Under the pieces are notes generated by a model. That model did not search any database and was not told the DNA's origin. It worked only from the letters and a program-made list of their open reading frames with translations. The translations under genes and the position numbers were made by a program. From contig JASSKH010000001.1 of the NCBI GenBank assembly GCA_031763025.1, forward strand, positions 14,527,265 through 14,591,264: DNA of 64,000 nucleotides, read 5' to 3'. Within the stretch, counting starts at the first letter, position 1. Each line of letters starts with the position of its first letter. The DNA is from Macrocystis pyrifera. Taxonomy: Eukaryota > Sar > Phaeophyceae > Laminariales > Laminariaceae. This document shows, piece by piece, positions 1 through 11,715 of the stretch.

Positions 1-22
1 CCTTGACGCTACCCACGCAAAC

Positions 23-1530
23 ATGGCCGAAGATGTCGAGGCGCACCCGGAATCGTGCTGGGGTGCCGCACCGGCATCGCCGTCGCAAGGGACGGCGGCT
101 TCGGCGACGGCAGCTGCAGCTGCAGGTGCAGCGGCAGCAACAGTAGCGGCCGTATCGGTGGTCAGCCCGCCCGCCGCCCCCCCCGCCCCGTCTTCCGCCT
201 CCCGCACGCCTCCATCCCTCCTGGACGTGAGCGTTCTGGTGGCCCGCGGGGGGTGGCTGGACTTTTCGGGTGGGAAGCACCTGCAGGAGGCCTCGGGGAC
301 GCTCTGCCGTGACTGCCGGGAGCACATCGGAAGCCACCTGCGCGTGGACTACTCCACCCCCCGCGTGCTGTGGCCTCTGAGGATGGCTGGCATTGTGCTC
401 TTTGGCGGGGGCGGGGACGGCTTCGGTCGCCGTTCTCTTCGCCTCGGCGGTAGCGGTGGCGGCGGTGGGGGCGGTGGGGGCGGTTACGGCAGCGGTGGTA
501 GCAGCGGCGGCGGAATTAGCGGCGTCTTAAATGTTAGCGTGTCGCGGGTGAAGAGGATGAAGACCAGGAGCCGAGGAGGGGGAGGAGGCGGCGACGTTGC
601 TATGAGCGGTGGCAGCTGTGGCAGCGGCGGCGGCCGCGGGGGCGGGGGGGGGGGGGGGGGGGGGGGGGGAGGGGGGTGCAGGGCAGGGGCAGAATTTGTC
701 GATCCCTCGCCTTCGCGTTACGGCGATGACGTGGGAGCGGCCCCTGAGCGATCTGGCGCACGGGCGAGCACTGCCGCCGGGCTTGGAGGGGCTGCACTTC
801 GCGTGCAGCTTCCGGTACTTCAACCTGGACTGGGTGTCTTTCCCGTCGAGCCTACTGAGCCTGTCGTTCGGGCAGAGCTTCGACCAGGGGATCGACACGG
901 TGACGTGGCCCCCCTGTCTGCGGAGGCTGACTTTCGGCTGGGAGTTCAACCACCCCATCGATGGCGTTCGGTGGCCGCCGGGGTTGAAGAGACTGACCTT
1001 CGGGCAGAGCTTCGACCAGCGGATCGACTCCGTCGCCTGGCCGCTCGGGCTGGAGGACCTGACCTTTGGCGGGAGGTTTCACCAGCCCATCGACCGCGTC
1101 GCTTTTCCGCCCGGACTGCGCCGCCTCACCTTCGGGTGGCGGTTTAACCACCCCATCGTCGACGTCGTGTGGCCGCCGCGGCTGCGCAGACTGATGTTTG
1201 GCAGCTTGTTCAACCAGGTGTGTTCTCGCGCGCAGGCGGGTGTGTGCATGGGTTCGCTGGTTTCCTGGTTGCGCGCAAACCTTGCGCGCAAGGTAGTTAG
1301 TGTATGTGCATGTGTTATGCGTAGGCTTGTTTTTTGTAGCATGTGTGACTTCGTGGGTGTATACGGCGATGACGGTAGCGGTGGCGACGGCGGCGGCGGC
1401 GGCGGCAGCAGCAGCAGCGACGGTCTTGCAGACATAGCAGACTTGCAGCGACATTGCCGGTTTTGCAGGCACAGCTGTACCACTCTTTACGGACACGGCA
1501 CCATTCTTCGCAGACACGGTAGCAGCAGCC

Positions 1531-1562
<32 letters not shown>

Positions 1563-3595
1563 GGTCGCTGATGTTGGCATTGGTGTTGGTGGTGGAGTTG
1601 CCGTTCGTGTTGGAGGTGTTGTTGGTCTTGGCAGGCAGGGGTAGTCGTGGTAGTGGTTGGGTTCAGCGCTGCTACCAATCTACCGCATAGTTGTGTTTTC
1701 GTGGGTAAAACGTGTTTAGCGTCGTCTATTGTTATCTATGAGTGATGGCGGCACTCGGGACACGAAAAGGCCCAAGGTTATGGAGCAGCCCGAAAACATG
1801 AGTGAAAGCGCGTATCACCCCTCGCAGCAGCTGCTGGGTCCGCTTCCGCTTCTGCTCCCGCGGCTCTCTTTGTACCGCACAGCGCCGGCAGGGATGTTTG
1901 GACCGAGGCCTTCCTCAAGCGTAAGGGGGGAGGGGGGGGGGGGGGGGGGGGGGGCGGGGCGACTTTTTCGCTCGATTTTTCGTAGCTGATTCATTCATTC
2001 GGGCGGGCTACGGTTTTCTTGTCGTTGCCTTCCTCAGGTTGGGAAGGTAGATACCCGTCGGGATCAGGAACCGGCGAGACGCGTATGCAAAACGGTGCGA
2101 TGAACCTTGACACCCTCCGCTCTCGGCATGGCTTTCGTGATATCTTGGCGTCGTCCCGTCAGCTCAATATTGTGGGTGTTGCTTCTCTGTTGCCTTCTGC
2201 GTTGTTTTCTGCAGCCCGTGGAAGGGGTAGCGTGGCCGCCCGGCCTGGAGCAGCTGCTGTTCGGCAGAGTTTTTAACCAGCAGATTCAGGGCACGGTATG
2301 GGCTTCGGGCCTTCGGCAGCTCGCACTCGGAGACTTTTTCGACCAGGCGCTGAACGAGGTGGCGTGGCCGGCGAACTTGGAGCGTCTCTCTCTTGGCAGC
2401 AAGTTCAATCAGGTAGGGGGCGGGGGTGTCTTCGCTCTGTTTTTTTTGTTATTGTTTTTTTTTTTTCTTGTTTCTCAAATTTTTGGAATGCAGTTTCGTT
2501 TTTGGGACAACGTACTTAGAATTTGAGTATTACGGGGGACCATAGTAAACAGGACCAAATATTATTATTACGGGGGTCCATAGTTAATGGGACCTATGGT
2601 GTACATAAAAACCTATATGTTTGCCTATTTTTACTAACAAAATTTGGTCCCGTTAACTATGGACCCCAGTAATAGTAAAAAATACCTAAATATGTAGGTT
2701 TTTATGTATGCCATAGGTCCTGTTAACTATAGACCCCCGTAATAGTTCGTCCTCAAAACGGGACTGCAGACCTGAGAGAGGGGTTAAATCGTTCGTGGAC
2801 GATTAAAATAAAGACACCTCAGCTGCGAGATGGAGTGATTTCGTGGAGGCTTCAATACTTGCATGCTGCGTGCGAGCGTGCGTGACACTTCGATCGCACG
2901 TGCTATAATCCGCCATGTACCCGAACTCGTGGGTTCGAGTCCTACGGTGGTCACCATTGTGAAACTAGTGTCTGCTCCCGATGCTGATCGTGTCGCGGTG
3001 CCGAGCACTTTCTTATCACATCACGCAGCAAGGAGGTGCTGTTATTGAGAGTCTTGTGTCTCGAACTGAGCCGAGGGGGGCGGGTTGCCTGAGACAATCC
3101 AACCGCCCTCGAGGCGTTGTCACTCTCTGGATGTATCCCCGAGTCAATCCTTTAGGGAAACGCCCGACCTTGCGTCATAACGGAGGGGCCGCTTGCGGCC
3201 TGAGATCGACGACTCGGCAGGCTCTTTCAGGCCTGGCGTTTGCTGAGGTATCCGTCGGTGCATGCGTGATTCCGAGGCGTACGATCTATACGTGACTACC
3301 CTGTCCTTCACACATCGGTCGGTCGGTTTGTCGTTTTTCTCGTTTCGGGTCCGTTGATTGCGTCGCGTATTTTTTGTTTAGTCCGCCCCTTTCTTGCGCG
3401 TTTGTTGCGCATTTTCTGGGTTAAGATGGGGGGTAAAACGGCAGCGGGTAAATACACTACCGGTATATTTTAACAGCTCCAACCCGCCCCCCGTTTCTCT
3501 CCCCCCCCAGTTTTCTTTCCCCTCCCCGCGTCTGCTCGCCTCTCTTATCTGTCAACCGTGTAGTACGTAGGAACTATTTCGTGTTACGTCCTCGT

Positions 3596-3637
<42 letters not shown>

Positions 3638-6600
3638 CCTCCCCATGCTCGCTGTTACTGTTTGCGCGGCACGAACGGATGCGCACGCTAATATGGTCTA
3701 CCTGGGGCGGGGGCAGTGCATAGAGCGGATTTACCTTTCGACTGATGGCGTTTTTCTTGATTTTTTTTTAATTTATTTATGTGCACGTTGCGCGATATAC
3801 TTTAGGGCACGTTCGTGCCACACCCCCAGCTCCAACTCTTGGCAACGTGGACCGGGTTGATTACTGCTACTTTATTTTGCCTGGTGATGTGGTGTCTTCG
3901 CTGTCCAAGGCGTGTGCCGCCGTGTAGACGATACCCGCATGGTGTGTATGTAGCGGGGTTTCCTAGCAGAGCGCGGAAGCTTTCGATTTTTTGTTGAATG
4001 CTGCTGAGTCGACCCTTTTAGTAGTGCAGTCCCGTTTAGGGCGCAAACTACTTAGAATTTGAGTGGTTTGTCCCTCAAAACGGGACTGCCGTTTTGCCCT
4101 AAAGGGACTATAGAGCTCCCAATGCGTAAAGGGTTTCCAAAGAAAGCCAGCAGGGGAAGGCGGGAAGGAGGGAGGAAGCAGGGCAGGGAGGGAGGGAAGG
4201 ACGGATGGAGGGAGGGAGGGAGGGAGGGAAGGAGGGAGAGGGAGGCAGGGGGGGAGGGGTTTCGTACGCAGCAAGCGGAGTGTGTTGTACGCGTTCGAGT
4301 GTTTCTTTTCAAGAACGCGCCCAGCCATTCGGACGGACAATCCCCCGCTTTTTCGCACGGCGTCGCCACGCTACAAGTGCGTCATCGGCACTAAGGGGGG
4401 TCTAAGGCGCGTCTTCTTGCACGCTGTGTGCCCCGAGCCTGCCAAGCACCGCATCCGCGGCGATGCGGGGGGCAGGGAGGCGGGCGGGGGAGGGGGGGTG
4501 GGAGGTGTACTCATTCTCAGGCATGGCCGTAGTCGTGTGACCATAGACCCTCGCATCCCTACAATGCCGAGACAGCGTGGAGGAGGCTACTTTTGTGTTG
4601 GTCGGGTTCCCCGCCGATCTTTAGGGGTCGAAAGATGTTGCACGCGCGTGCGCGGTATCCGTCACGTCGCTGTGAAAAACTAGCAGGGCTTGAGTTGGTG
4701 GTGCTTGCGTGGAGCAGCGTTCCGTTTTTTTTTTCGTTTCCGTTTTTTTTTTCGGGGGCGCGCGCAGGCAGACCCGTTGGTCATAGTAGCCGTTGTCGTG
4801 GCTTTTCCGCCTGGAGGTGTGGGCCCTTGTTTTTTGTTTCCATGTATATGCTATACATGGACATGCGGTGTGGACAAACTCATTCAAGGTGTTTCTTGTT
4901 TTTTTTTTACCGTGGGAAACAATCAAAGGGCGATTTCGGGGTTGTGCCGGGAGTCCTCAACCCAAGCTGAATCCTTCTAGAGAGGGCTGTTTAGACCTTG
5001 GCCCAGCTCCGACAAAATAGTTGAAAAATATTCTTGATTTTTTTTAGCCTATGGTTCAGTTTATAGCCCCAGTCCCGACCGCGTGGGGAGTTTCGCGGAA
5101 TGGAAATTGTTGATGCGGTTGTTTCTCTCTCGTTAGCCCATAGCAAAAAATGTCGTCCGTGGTCACGGGATAGGCTCCGAAAGCTCTGGATTGGACTAAC
5201 TCCGGAAAATATTGAAGGGCTGGTGTGGACTGTCAAGTTGTAAAATAACCACGTACTTCGCCTCCAGGAGCTGGCTGGACTGACTCTGGGCCGTACGACG
5301 TATTTTAACGAAGCCACGCCTCAAAATCCTGGTACACTATATAGTAGCGAGAAAACGATCGCTTCCCCAGGAGATAGATGATGGCCACAGGCGGCGATGC
5401 AGAAAGGAGATAAGATGAGCAAAACAATAATGTGTAGTATGGGGGAAAAAAACGTGATGGAGCGCCAAAATGTTGGTGGTATCTCTGTTAGGAGTAGGAA
5501 CCGTGCCTCGCTCGAGAGGGATGCGTGGTCAATGATTAAATGACTAAGACAGGCAACAAATGAGTACCCCCCCCCCCCCCCCCGCGCGCGCGCGCGTCGC
5601 TTGCTGTTGAGCCAGGCCGTGGACGGAGTGGCGTTCCCGTCGCGACTGGAGCAGCTAGCGTTCGGGTGGAGGTTCGACCACCCGATCACCGCCGTCGTTT
5701 GGCCGAAGAACCTTAAGCGGCTGACCTTCGACGGCGGCTTTAACCAGGTGAAGAAACGGCCGCGACACCCTCGCGGTGCGCGCCGCGAGCGTAGGGCTGT
5801 GAAGGGCACTTCCAGGATGTCGAAATACGAAAAGTGTCGGGCGGGCTGGGGGGTTATGTCGGGGTGGAATGCTCAAGGTGCCGGGTGGGGTAGGGGGTAA
5901 TGCGGGGATGGAGAGGTGCGGGTATGGAGGGGAGGAAGGGAGTTTGTGGGTGTTTGCTTTCATACCTACCTGTTTTGACACCCCCGGTCAAGCGCGTATA
6001 AGACGAAGTCGGTTAGTATGTTTCCTTCTCTCTCTCGCGCGCGTTCGTTCTCCGGCCCGCGCTCTTGCACCCATCTTGTTCCGCATGTGCCGACAACGTC
6101 GTCCGGTGTTTCTCCTCCGCCCCTCGACCGTTACAAGTGCATCCTCACTCGTGATTTCCGTTTCTCGTATATATATATATATTGACGCCTTTTCTCGTGT
6201 TATGCCGCCTCGATGAATTCACGATCCGTAGTGCTGCAGCCTCACCCGGCGATCCACGCTGCTTACAACGTACTGGCGTATCTTGTCGTGTTGTTCCGCC
6301 GCGTTATATGCACAGCCCGTCGACAGGGTTACGTGGCCCCGCGGCCTCAGCCAGCTGACACTGGGGCGTAACTTTAATCAACCGATTCGCGGGGTGGTCT
6401 TCCCCGGGAGCCTGCAGCGGCTTGAGCTGGGGGACAACTTCAACCAAGAGGTCGTTGGTGTGCGGTGGCCGCCCGACCTCGAGCACCTGACCTTTGGACA
6501 GGCGTTCGACCGTCCGATCGACGGCGCCGACTGGCCACTGCGGCTGAAACGCTTGACCTTCGGAGGCTCGTTCAACCAGCCCGTGGGGGAGGTTCGATGG

Positions 6601-8820
6601 CCTCCCACCCTAGAAGAAATAGCTTTTGGCCGGGAGTTCAGCCAGGTATTGTACTTATAATAGGCGTTTTTTGTTTTCGTAGTGTAACGTGTCCTCTAAT
6701 TCTCAGGATGTTTGATCAATAGGCAAAATGCCCCTGTGTTATCAGTTGTTTTGCCTTGCGTGTCGTGTCTCCGAACTCGGGAAATAGATTGTTATGAACC
6801 GACCTCCCCTCTATTTTTGTATTGGTACCTTTTGGTATATCTATATACGTGATGCACACACGTCCAGTATCCCATATTGTGACGATCGCCGTTCACGGCA
6901 GTGGCTGTACGCATATGCGGGGGCTCTGGAAGCCGAGCTTCGTAGGGTTAGCGCTCGGATATCGTCTGTGCTGCGGTTGTAGGCCAGTTTATATCCGGTA
7001 GGGCAACGGCGCCTCTGCTGCTCTCTACATAGACGAACGCTCTCAATGTTCGTGTCTCTTGGCGCGCTCATTTCCCCCCCCTCGTTCTTATTTTTTGTTT
7101 GGTGTCCGACGCGCTGTGTGTAGACCCCTAAACGCGCTCGCTCATGGGCTGAAAACGCGCCACTTTCACCTCACTTCTACTTTTTTTTTCTTGGTTATTG
7201 TTTTTTTTTCCGTGCGTTGAAAAAAGGCGACCTTTATTCCTCGCCCTTTTTGCCGGGACGTGGCTTTAGATGTTGAAACGATCAAAAAAACGCCGCGCGG
7301 GCAGTTTCATATGTCGATAATCTTCGTTGACGCCCGCGAATAAAGAAAATCGGCCAGGAGTACAGCAGCAACAGATGGGGCTGTGATTTTGGCTGGCTGG
7401 CCTACAAAAACGCATGTGCTACGCTAGTAGGGGTGCACCTTTGCAAATTTCTGAGATTTTTCTGGGGCTCCTCACTTTAGGAGTTCTTATGTATATCATC
7501 CAAAAACGGATTAAGGCAAAAGTGGACGGCTATTAGCCCAATGAGTAAAATCCTACGGCCTAGGTCGTTATGGAAAAGTAGTGTGGAACGAAAAAACGGT
7601 ACCTGGTATTGCATAGTTCCTCAGTTGAGAAGCGACGCATGCTACGGCGGTAGTACGGGTGCACCTGTAATTTTCTGAGAATTTTCTGAGGGCCCTCACT
7701 TGAGGAGCTCCGCGCGCCACCCTGAAATTGAACTATTACGGAGGACCACAGTAAATAGGACCTACGGTAAACACAAAAACCCATATATTTACCTTTTTTT
7801 TCTAACAATATTTGGTCCCGTTAACTATGGACCCCCGTAATATTAATAGCGGAGAGCCAACACTGCAAAAGCCCGACGAAAAATCCCACAACGTACAGGT
7901 TAGCATGACGAAGAGTGTTATTTGAGAAAAACTCCCAACAATATTTGGTTAAGGTCAGCCCGGTTGGTCAGAAACAAATTGGCCAAAAAGTGCTGTTCAA
8001 ATCACGTTATTTTACCCCGTTAGTCATAACAATGCTATGGCCGAAAAGGGCTATACCCCTCTCTGGTAGCACGTGTCCAAAGTTGGCGACTGGTTCTAGG
8101 TACATGTTGCCGTTTGTTGCGTGCAAGCAGTGCTGCGAGTTCTGCGTCTTTTCTTTTTTTTAATCTCTTGTCTGACTGCGATTGTGGCTCTTGCGTGTGT
8201 TTTTTCTTTTTTGTTATATTGACAAAGTTCTACCTGGTACTAAATGAGGTCCTTTTTTTTATTTTTTTTGGCCACCCAACTGTTACGGCGGGACATGCGT
8301 ACTCGTAGTAATCCGACGGACCAAATATGGTTTGTAAAAATGGAGTGGTACCGTTTGTTTTGTTTTGTTTTGTTTTTTTTTGTTTTGTTTTTTTTTTTGG
8401 ACCCATCGCGGGTTTTGATTGCCATTGTCCCTCGTTGTAGAAACTAGCCGCGAGGTGAATGAAGTTCAGCGAAATCACAGCGATGGTGGTACAGTGAGGG
8501 AGTTTTGGGACAGAAACGCCTGCGCGTCGCCGTCAGGATGACACACACCATCCGCCCACCGCCCCCCACCTCCACCTCCTCCTCGTCTTTTTCGTCCCGT
8601 TGCCTCTCTGGCGCGGCCGTTGTTGTTTTCGCAGACCGTGGTCGACGCGTCGTGGCCTCTCGGCCTGAAGAAGCTCGGGTTCGGCCACAGGTTCGACCCG
8701 TCGAGCTTGAACGGCCTGGTGTGGCCGAAGGGCCTCAAAGAGATCCGCGTCGGCCACATCTCACGGGCGGTGAACGACGACCGTCGCATTCACCCCTGGC
8801 GCACGTGGGACGAAATCTAA
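23..8820 (+). CDS. FNIP/LRR-like repeat protein, five exons
   Basis: Exons read as 23-1217, 2215-2412, 5616-5747, 6316-6645 and 8635-8820 (stop TAA). The repeat is 22 residues, roughly FGxxFNxPIDxVxWPPxLxxLT, the pattern of FNIP repeats, which are LRR-like and thought to bind proteins. About 18 copies: about six in exon 1, three in exon 2, two in exon 3, five in exon 4 and about two in exon 5. Every intron is phase 0 and follows the FNQ/FSQ of a repeat; donors are CAG|GT and acceptors CAG|. The ATG at 23 opens an Ala/Pro-rich leader, a segment with a CRDC motif (codons about 65-130) and a Gly-rich tract. That leader is in another frame from the repeats, which become readable after the poly-G tract at 645-676. 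A hidden intron at about 550-690 or a miscounted homopolymer would reconcile them. Repeats and exons 2-5 are secure; the first 650 bases are tentative. Function unknown. Confidence 0.82.
640..676. repeat. poly-G tract in exon 1
   Basis: An almost pure G run (one A near its end) inside the first exon of the FNIP gene. It encodes poly-Gly in any frame. The open frame before it differs from the frame of the repeats after it, so its exact length decides whether exon 1 is continuous. Confidence 0.9.
1218..2214 (+). other. intron 1 of FNIP gene
   Basis: Begins GTGTGT and ends TTCTGCAG. Holds a GGC/AGC-rich stretch (about 1380-1420), an (AGC)n microsatellite at about 1520-1562 and a poly-G run at about 1926-1956. 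No further repeat-coding segment seen. Confidence 0.8.
2530..2742. mobile_element. family A MITE (outer copy, interrupted)
   Basis: Family A is defined here: about 105 bp, terminal inverted repeats starting TTACGGGGG(A/T)CC and ending GTAA, TA on both sides, and an AT-rich middle with CCTATATATTT and TTTTTACTA. This copy matches the uninterrupted one at 25099-25203 but is split at about 2567 by a second member. No transposase is encoded; TA duplication suggests mobilisation by a Tc1/mariner-type enzyme (inference). Confidence 0.85.
2568..2672. mobile_element. family A MITE (inner, nested copy)
   Basis: A complete 105-bp copy with TA at 2566-2567 and 2673-2674, inserted in the outer copy. Confidence 0.85.
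3598..3636. repeat. poly-C tract (39 bases)
   Basis: Uninterrupted C homopolymer within intron 2 of the FNIP gene. No GAGTAC retroposon end precedes it. Confidence 0.95.
4025..4090. mobile_element. family C palindromic element, uninterrupted
   Basis: An inverted repeat of about 66 bp with arms GCAGTCCCGTTT and AAAACGGGACTGC. It serves as the empty-site reference for the interrupted copies at 2491-2769 and about 51090-51283. Confidence 0.75.
4497..4572 (-). mobile_element. SINE-like element, 3' part
   Basis: On the minus strand: GCATTGTAGGGATGCGAGGG, then a GTCATACGACTACGGCCATG-like stretch, then GAGTACAC and a C-rich tail. Same family as the longer copy at 28805-28979. Confidence 0.7.
5330..5583 (+). 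mobile_element. LINE 3' end, 5'-truncated
   Basis: Aligns by eye with the last 240 bases of the LINE at 26487-28420. Shared blocks include GAGAAAACGATCGCT, GATGATGGCCACAGGCGGCG and AGGCAACAAATGAGTAC, ending in a poly-C tail. Only the C-terminal coding end remains. Confidence 0.85.
5748..6315 (+). other. intron 3 of FNIP gene
   Basis: Begins GTGAAG and ends TATGCACAG. G-rich, with a short (AT)n at about 6171-6181. Nothing else recognised. Confidence 0.75.
6646..8634 (+). other. intron 4 of FNIP gene
   Basis: A 2.0-kb intron starting GTATTG and ending TTTTCGCAG. Contains two related segments at about 7430-7500 and 7650-7715 (GGTGCACCT, TTTTCTGAG, GGAGCTC), a family A MITE at 7736-7840, footprint-like palindromes at 7600, 7841 and 8231, and T-rich runs. 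Confidence 0.75.
7736..7840. mobile_element. family A MITE
   Basis: 105 bp, flanked by TA. The right flank continues into TATTAATAG, as if the element sits next to, or inserted into, an older footprint. Confidence 0.85.
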
Positions 8821-8984
8821 GGAGGATACGTACGAGTAGCAACTTTTCACGGGTTGTATTTTTTTGTGCTGGTGTGGTGTATGCTCTGGGGTGTGCTGGC
8901 GTTTCAAACCCGGCTGTTTAGGTTGTACTCCGGTAGGATACCCGAGTACCCCCAAAGTATTGTACCATACTAAACACCAGGACT

Positions 8985-9135
8985 TTTCACGCGTCAAGAC
9001 CCGATCCCCGGGCCGGGTTCAACAGGTCTTTAAAAGCTCACGGGTCGGACCGGGTCACGAGGTTTTCAGAATATCACGGGTCGGGCCAGGTCACCCTGAC
9101 CCTGACCCGACCAGGTCCGACCCGTGAGCATTCCT
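8985..9135. repeat. family F CGGGT-rich dispersed repeat
   Basis: Built of CACGGGTCGGGTC-type units in both orientations with terminal TTCACGCGTC / GACCCGTGAGC. Related copies lie at 11030-11205 and 62612-62790. Confidence 0.7.
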
Positions 9136-9869
9136 GCTGAACACACCATCCCAACTTTTGTCTCTGCTTCGGGCCCCAGGTTTGGCTCGTTCCGAGTCTC
9201 AGGGATGATGTTTTTGCTTTCCGGAGACGCTGGGGCTTGTGAGAGGTAGGGGGGGGGGGGGGGGAGGGAGTCCTAATGTCGGTTTGATCGGTCGGTGGTT
9301 CGGTCGTGCGAACGTTTTAAGTGTCTTGGTAGCTGCCTCGAATACCTTGATCTTGCTTGGTCTTGCGGGGCGTGTAAATGCTGTTGTACTCGGGAATGAC
9401 CTTGGTCCGTCTTTCTCGCTCGTGGACCGCTCTCTTTTGTTTTCGCGTCGTTTGGAGCGTATTAGCGCACAAACTTTCTGTGACCGGCGGCCTGCTCGGC
9501 GCGGGTGGGTGCTCGCGGTGATTGTCACGGACGCGCGCCCGGTGATTCGCTGGTGGCTACTGTAGTGACGCTGGGTACGTACTGTAGCGCGGGTTTTGTT
9601 TCTTGTATTTTTTTTTGTTTTTTCGGGCATTTTGTGTTGGAGGAGGCGTTCACCGATGGCCCGCGGATTTTTGTTTTTGTTGCTTTGGCTGGCAGAAAAC
9701 CCCCAGATGGCGTGCGGCCCTGCGTGATGTACAAGATGGCGTTCTTGTGTCCATTCTCTGTAAACCCCGTGGTACTCCGAACATCTCTGATGGCATGTAA
9801 GGTACCCCCATGGTGTCAGAGGCGGTGGCGGCTGAGTGGAGGGGGGATCACTCGGGCATGCTGTATGTA

Positions 9870-9952
9870 CCACTCCGTTCGGAAAAATGTGATGACCGTT
9901 TTGGGTCATCAATATGTATGCCCAGCGTTCCTTACATTCCCGAACAGAGTGG
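9870..9952. mobile_element. family B MITE
   Basis: Family B is defined here: about 80-90 bp, termini CCACTC(T/C)G and CAGAGTGG, TA on both sides, often with GGACGGAAATATAAGG near one end. This copy is 83 bp with TA at both borders. Confidence 0.8.
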
Positions 9953-10247
9953 TATTTGTTAAGGAAAATAACCCCCGCCGGCCATCGAAAGACTGCGAAC
10001 TTTTTTTTTTTTTGCGCACCCTGTACATTTCATCAAGTACGATGAATATTTTGTAGCGTTCGGGAGTTCGATGTGCCCGCCGGCTGGTTAGGTTGAACGG
10101 CCGGTCGGTCGATCGGTTGGTCGGCGAATAGAGAAGACCCATTGTCGTCATATTGTCCCTGATCGCACTTCATGCGGTATACGATGTTTTGGAAGTAGGT
10201 GTTCGTGCGTGCGTGCGTGCGTGCGTCTGCCTTGCTTTACGCCGCTT

Positions 10248-10350
10248 AACCTCTTTAGAGTCTGCACCCACGTTTTTTTAATTCAAATACTACTCGGAAC
10301 TTGTGTAAGAATATTTTTGCAGTAGTAGGAGGGTTGAAGTTCGTTAGTGG
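10248..10350. repeat. family D dispersed repeat
   Basis: Contains CTTTAGAGTCTGCACCCACG, an ACTCGGAACTTGTGT block and TTTTTGCAG. Related segments at about 31680-31765, 32335-32400 and 37905-38000. Confidence 0.6.
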
Positions 10351-11029
10351 GAGGGCAGTCGGCTCGACCGCCGCGGTAGGTATTGCTCGGCGTATGTAGG
10401 TGCTCTTGCACTGCCCGAATTGAGGGCTGTGGCTAGGCTGCGTGTCGTGGTGTGATAGAAAGACTGTCTACCCTAGCACAGAGAGTTCCATGCAACCGCG
10501 ACGGTGATGTCTCTGGATTAGTACCAGGTATCAGGAATGTGTTTATTTAGTGAAATGCGGCGGCGGAGCGCGTCGTAAGTGTACGTGCGACGGTGCTCGA
10601 CAATGTTTTTTTTGCTCACGTAGGTCGAATGGCATACCCTGTATCGCGCGCGATTCGGGGGGGAGGGGGTGAGGGCGGGGGGGCGGGGTCAATGAAAGTC
10701 GGCTGTGTTTCACGGTTGGCTGTTCTAGCCGATACGGGTGTAGCAAAAACGGACGCGTAGGGGTTGTAGGAGGTAGATTCCTCAGGTATATACATAGAGC
10801 TGATAGGGCAGAGCATTACATTCACTACGCACATATTATACTTCGAAGTATATTTTTTACAACTACGTGCTTAGGTATTTGCTTGACGCTTTCTTTGGCG
10901 ATCTACCGGGAAAATGGTTCCACATTAATTTCAAGTAATTTGTCCCCCAATAATGTGCGTGCAGTTCCTAAGGGCTTTTGACCGATAATAACGGACGGCA
11001 GCAGGTTCGTTTCAGACGATCATGCTGCT

Positions 11030-11205
11030 TTTTTCAGGGCCGTTCCACGGGTCGGGAGGCTTCGAAACCTCACGGGTCGGGTCGGGTCAGGGGGTATTCG
11101 AAATCTCACTGGTTGAGTCGGATCGGGTAGGGCCGGGTTATATAGGTGACCCGACCCGACCCGACCCGACCCGACCCGCGAGTTTGACCCGATCCGCGAA
11201 CAACC
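11030..11205. repeat. family F CGGGT-rich dispersed repeat
   Basis: Second copy, with a long GACCC run and an ending GATCCGCGAACAACCCTG. Confidence 0.7.
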
Positions 11206-11665
11206 CTGTTTTTTTTTATCATTAGGGATCTCGCCGATTTGGTCCGGGCTGATGGTGTGACGCCGATTTGTGACCCTTCTCTTGTACACGGCAATCGCAG
11301 GAGTGGCGAGCAGCAGAGTAGTCGGGGTTAACGGGGCAGCCAGTATTGGGATATGGCTCGGGCGAATGAGTATGAGGCGGGCGGGTGGCCGCAGCGCAGA
11401 GCTTTTGTTTGTTCTTCCCCGATGAGTTATGGTGCAGGGGGGGGAGGGTCCTTGCGCCAGCTGAAGGCTCCGCTGTTCTGTTTGACGATGCTCTAGCTAC
11501 CCATTGCTGCTGTTCTTGAGCCCAATCTATCGTGGAAAAATACAGTACTTGGCGGTATATACACCGGGCGTGCGTGTGTTCTTGTGTGAGCGCTGACGAG
11601 GCACGGGCCAAGGCTTGGCGCAGACTAAGGGATCGCAAGGTTGGAAGGCCGGAGGGGGAGGGAAG

Positions 11666-11715
11666 GGGGGGGGGGTGTACTCATTATCGTGCATGTCAGT
11701 CGTATGCCCATAGAG
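11666..11715 (-). mobile_element. SINE-like element, 3' tip
   Basis: Poly-G followed by TGTACTCATTATCGTGCATG, which is the 3' end and poly(C) tail of the family seen at 28805-28979 read on the minus strand. Confidence 0.55.

Larger units (their letters stand above)
2491..2769. mobile_element. family C palindromic element split by nested MITEs
   Basis: The two halves, 2491-2527 and about 2745-2769, together match the uninterrupted family C copy at 4025-4090. That family has ends reading CAGTCCCGTTTTGGGG and the reverse, with ACTTAGAATTTGAG in the centre. The interruption is a family A MITE at 2530-2742 that itself carries another family A copy. Confidence 0.75.
2413..5615 (+). other. intron 2 of FNIP gene
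   Basis: A 3.2-kb intron starting GTAGGG and ending GAGCCAG. It holds the nested MITEs, a 39-base poly-C run at 3598-3636, a second family C element, a GGGA-rich stretch (about 4136-4255), a SINE-like end at about 4497-4572 and a LINE 3' end at 5330-5583. No other coding segment recognised. Confidence 0.75.

Noticed and set aside
2784..3008. Open frame reading VGLEPTSSGT on the minus strand, around a GGTTCGAGTCC motif
   Set aside because: A lone B-box-like motif without an A box or acceptor stem; the peptide is a known artefact of T-arm-like sequence. Not called as a tRNA or gene.
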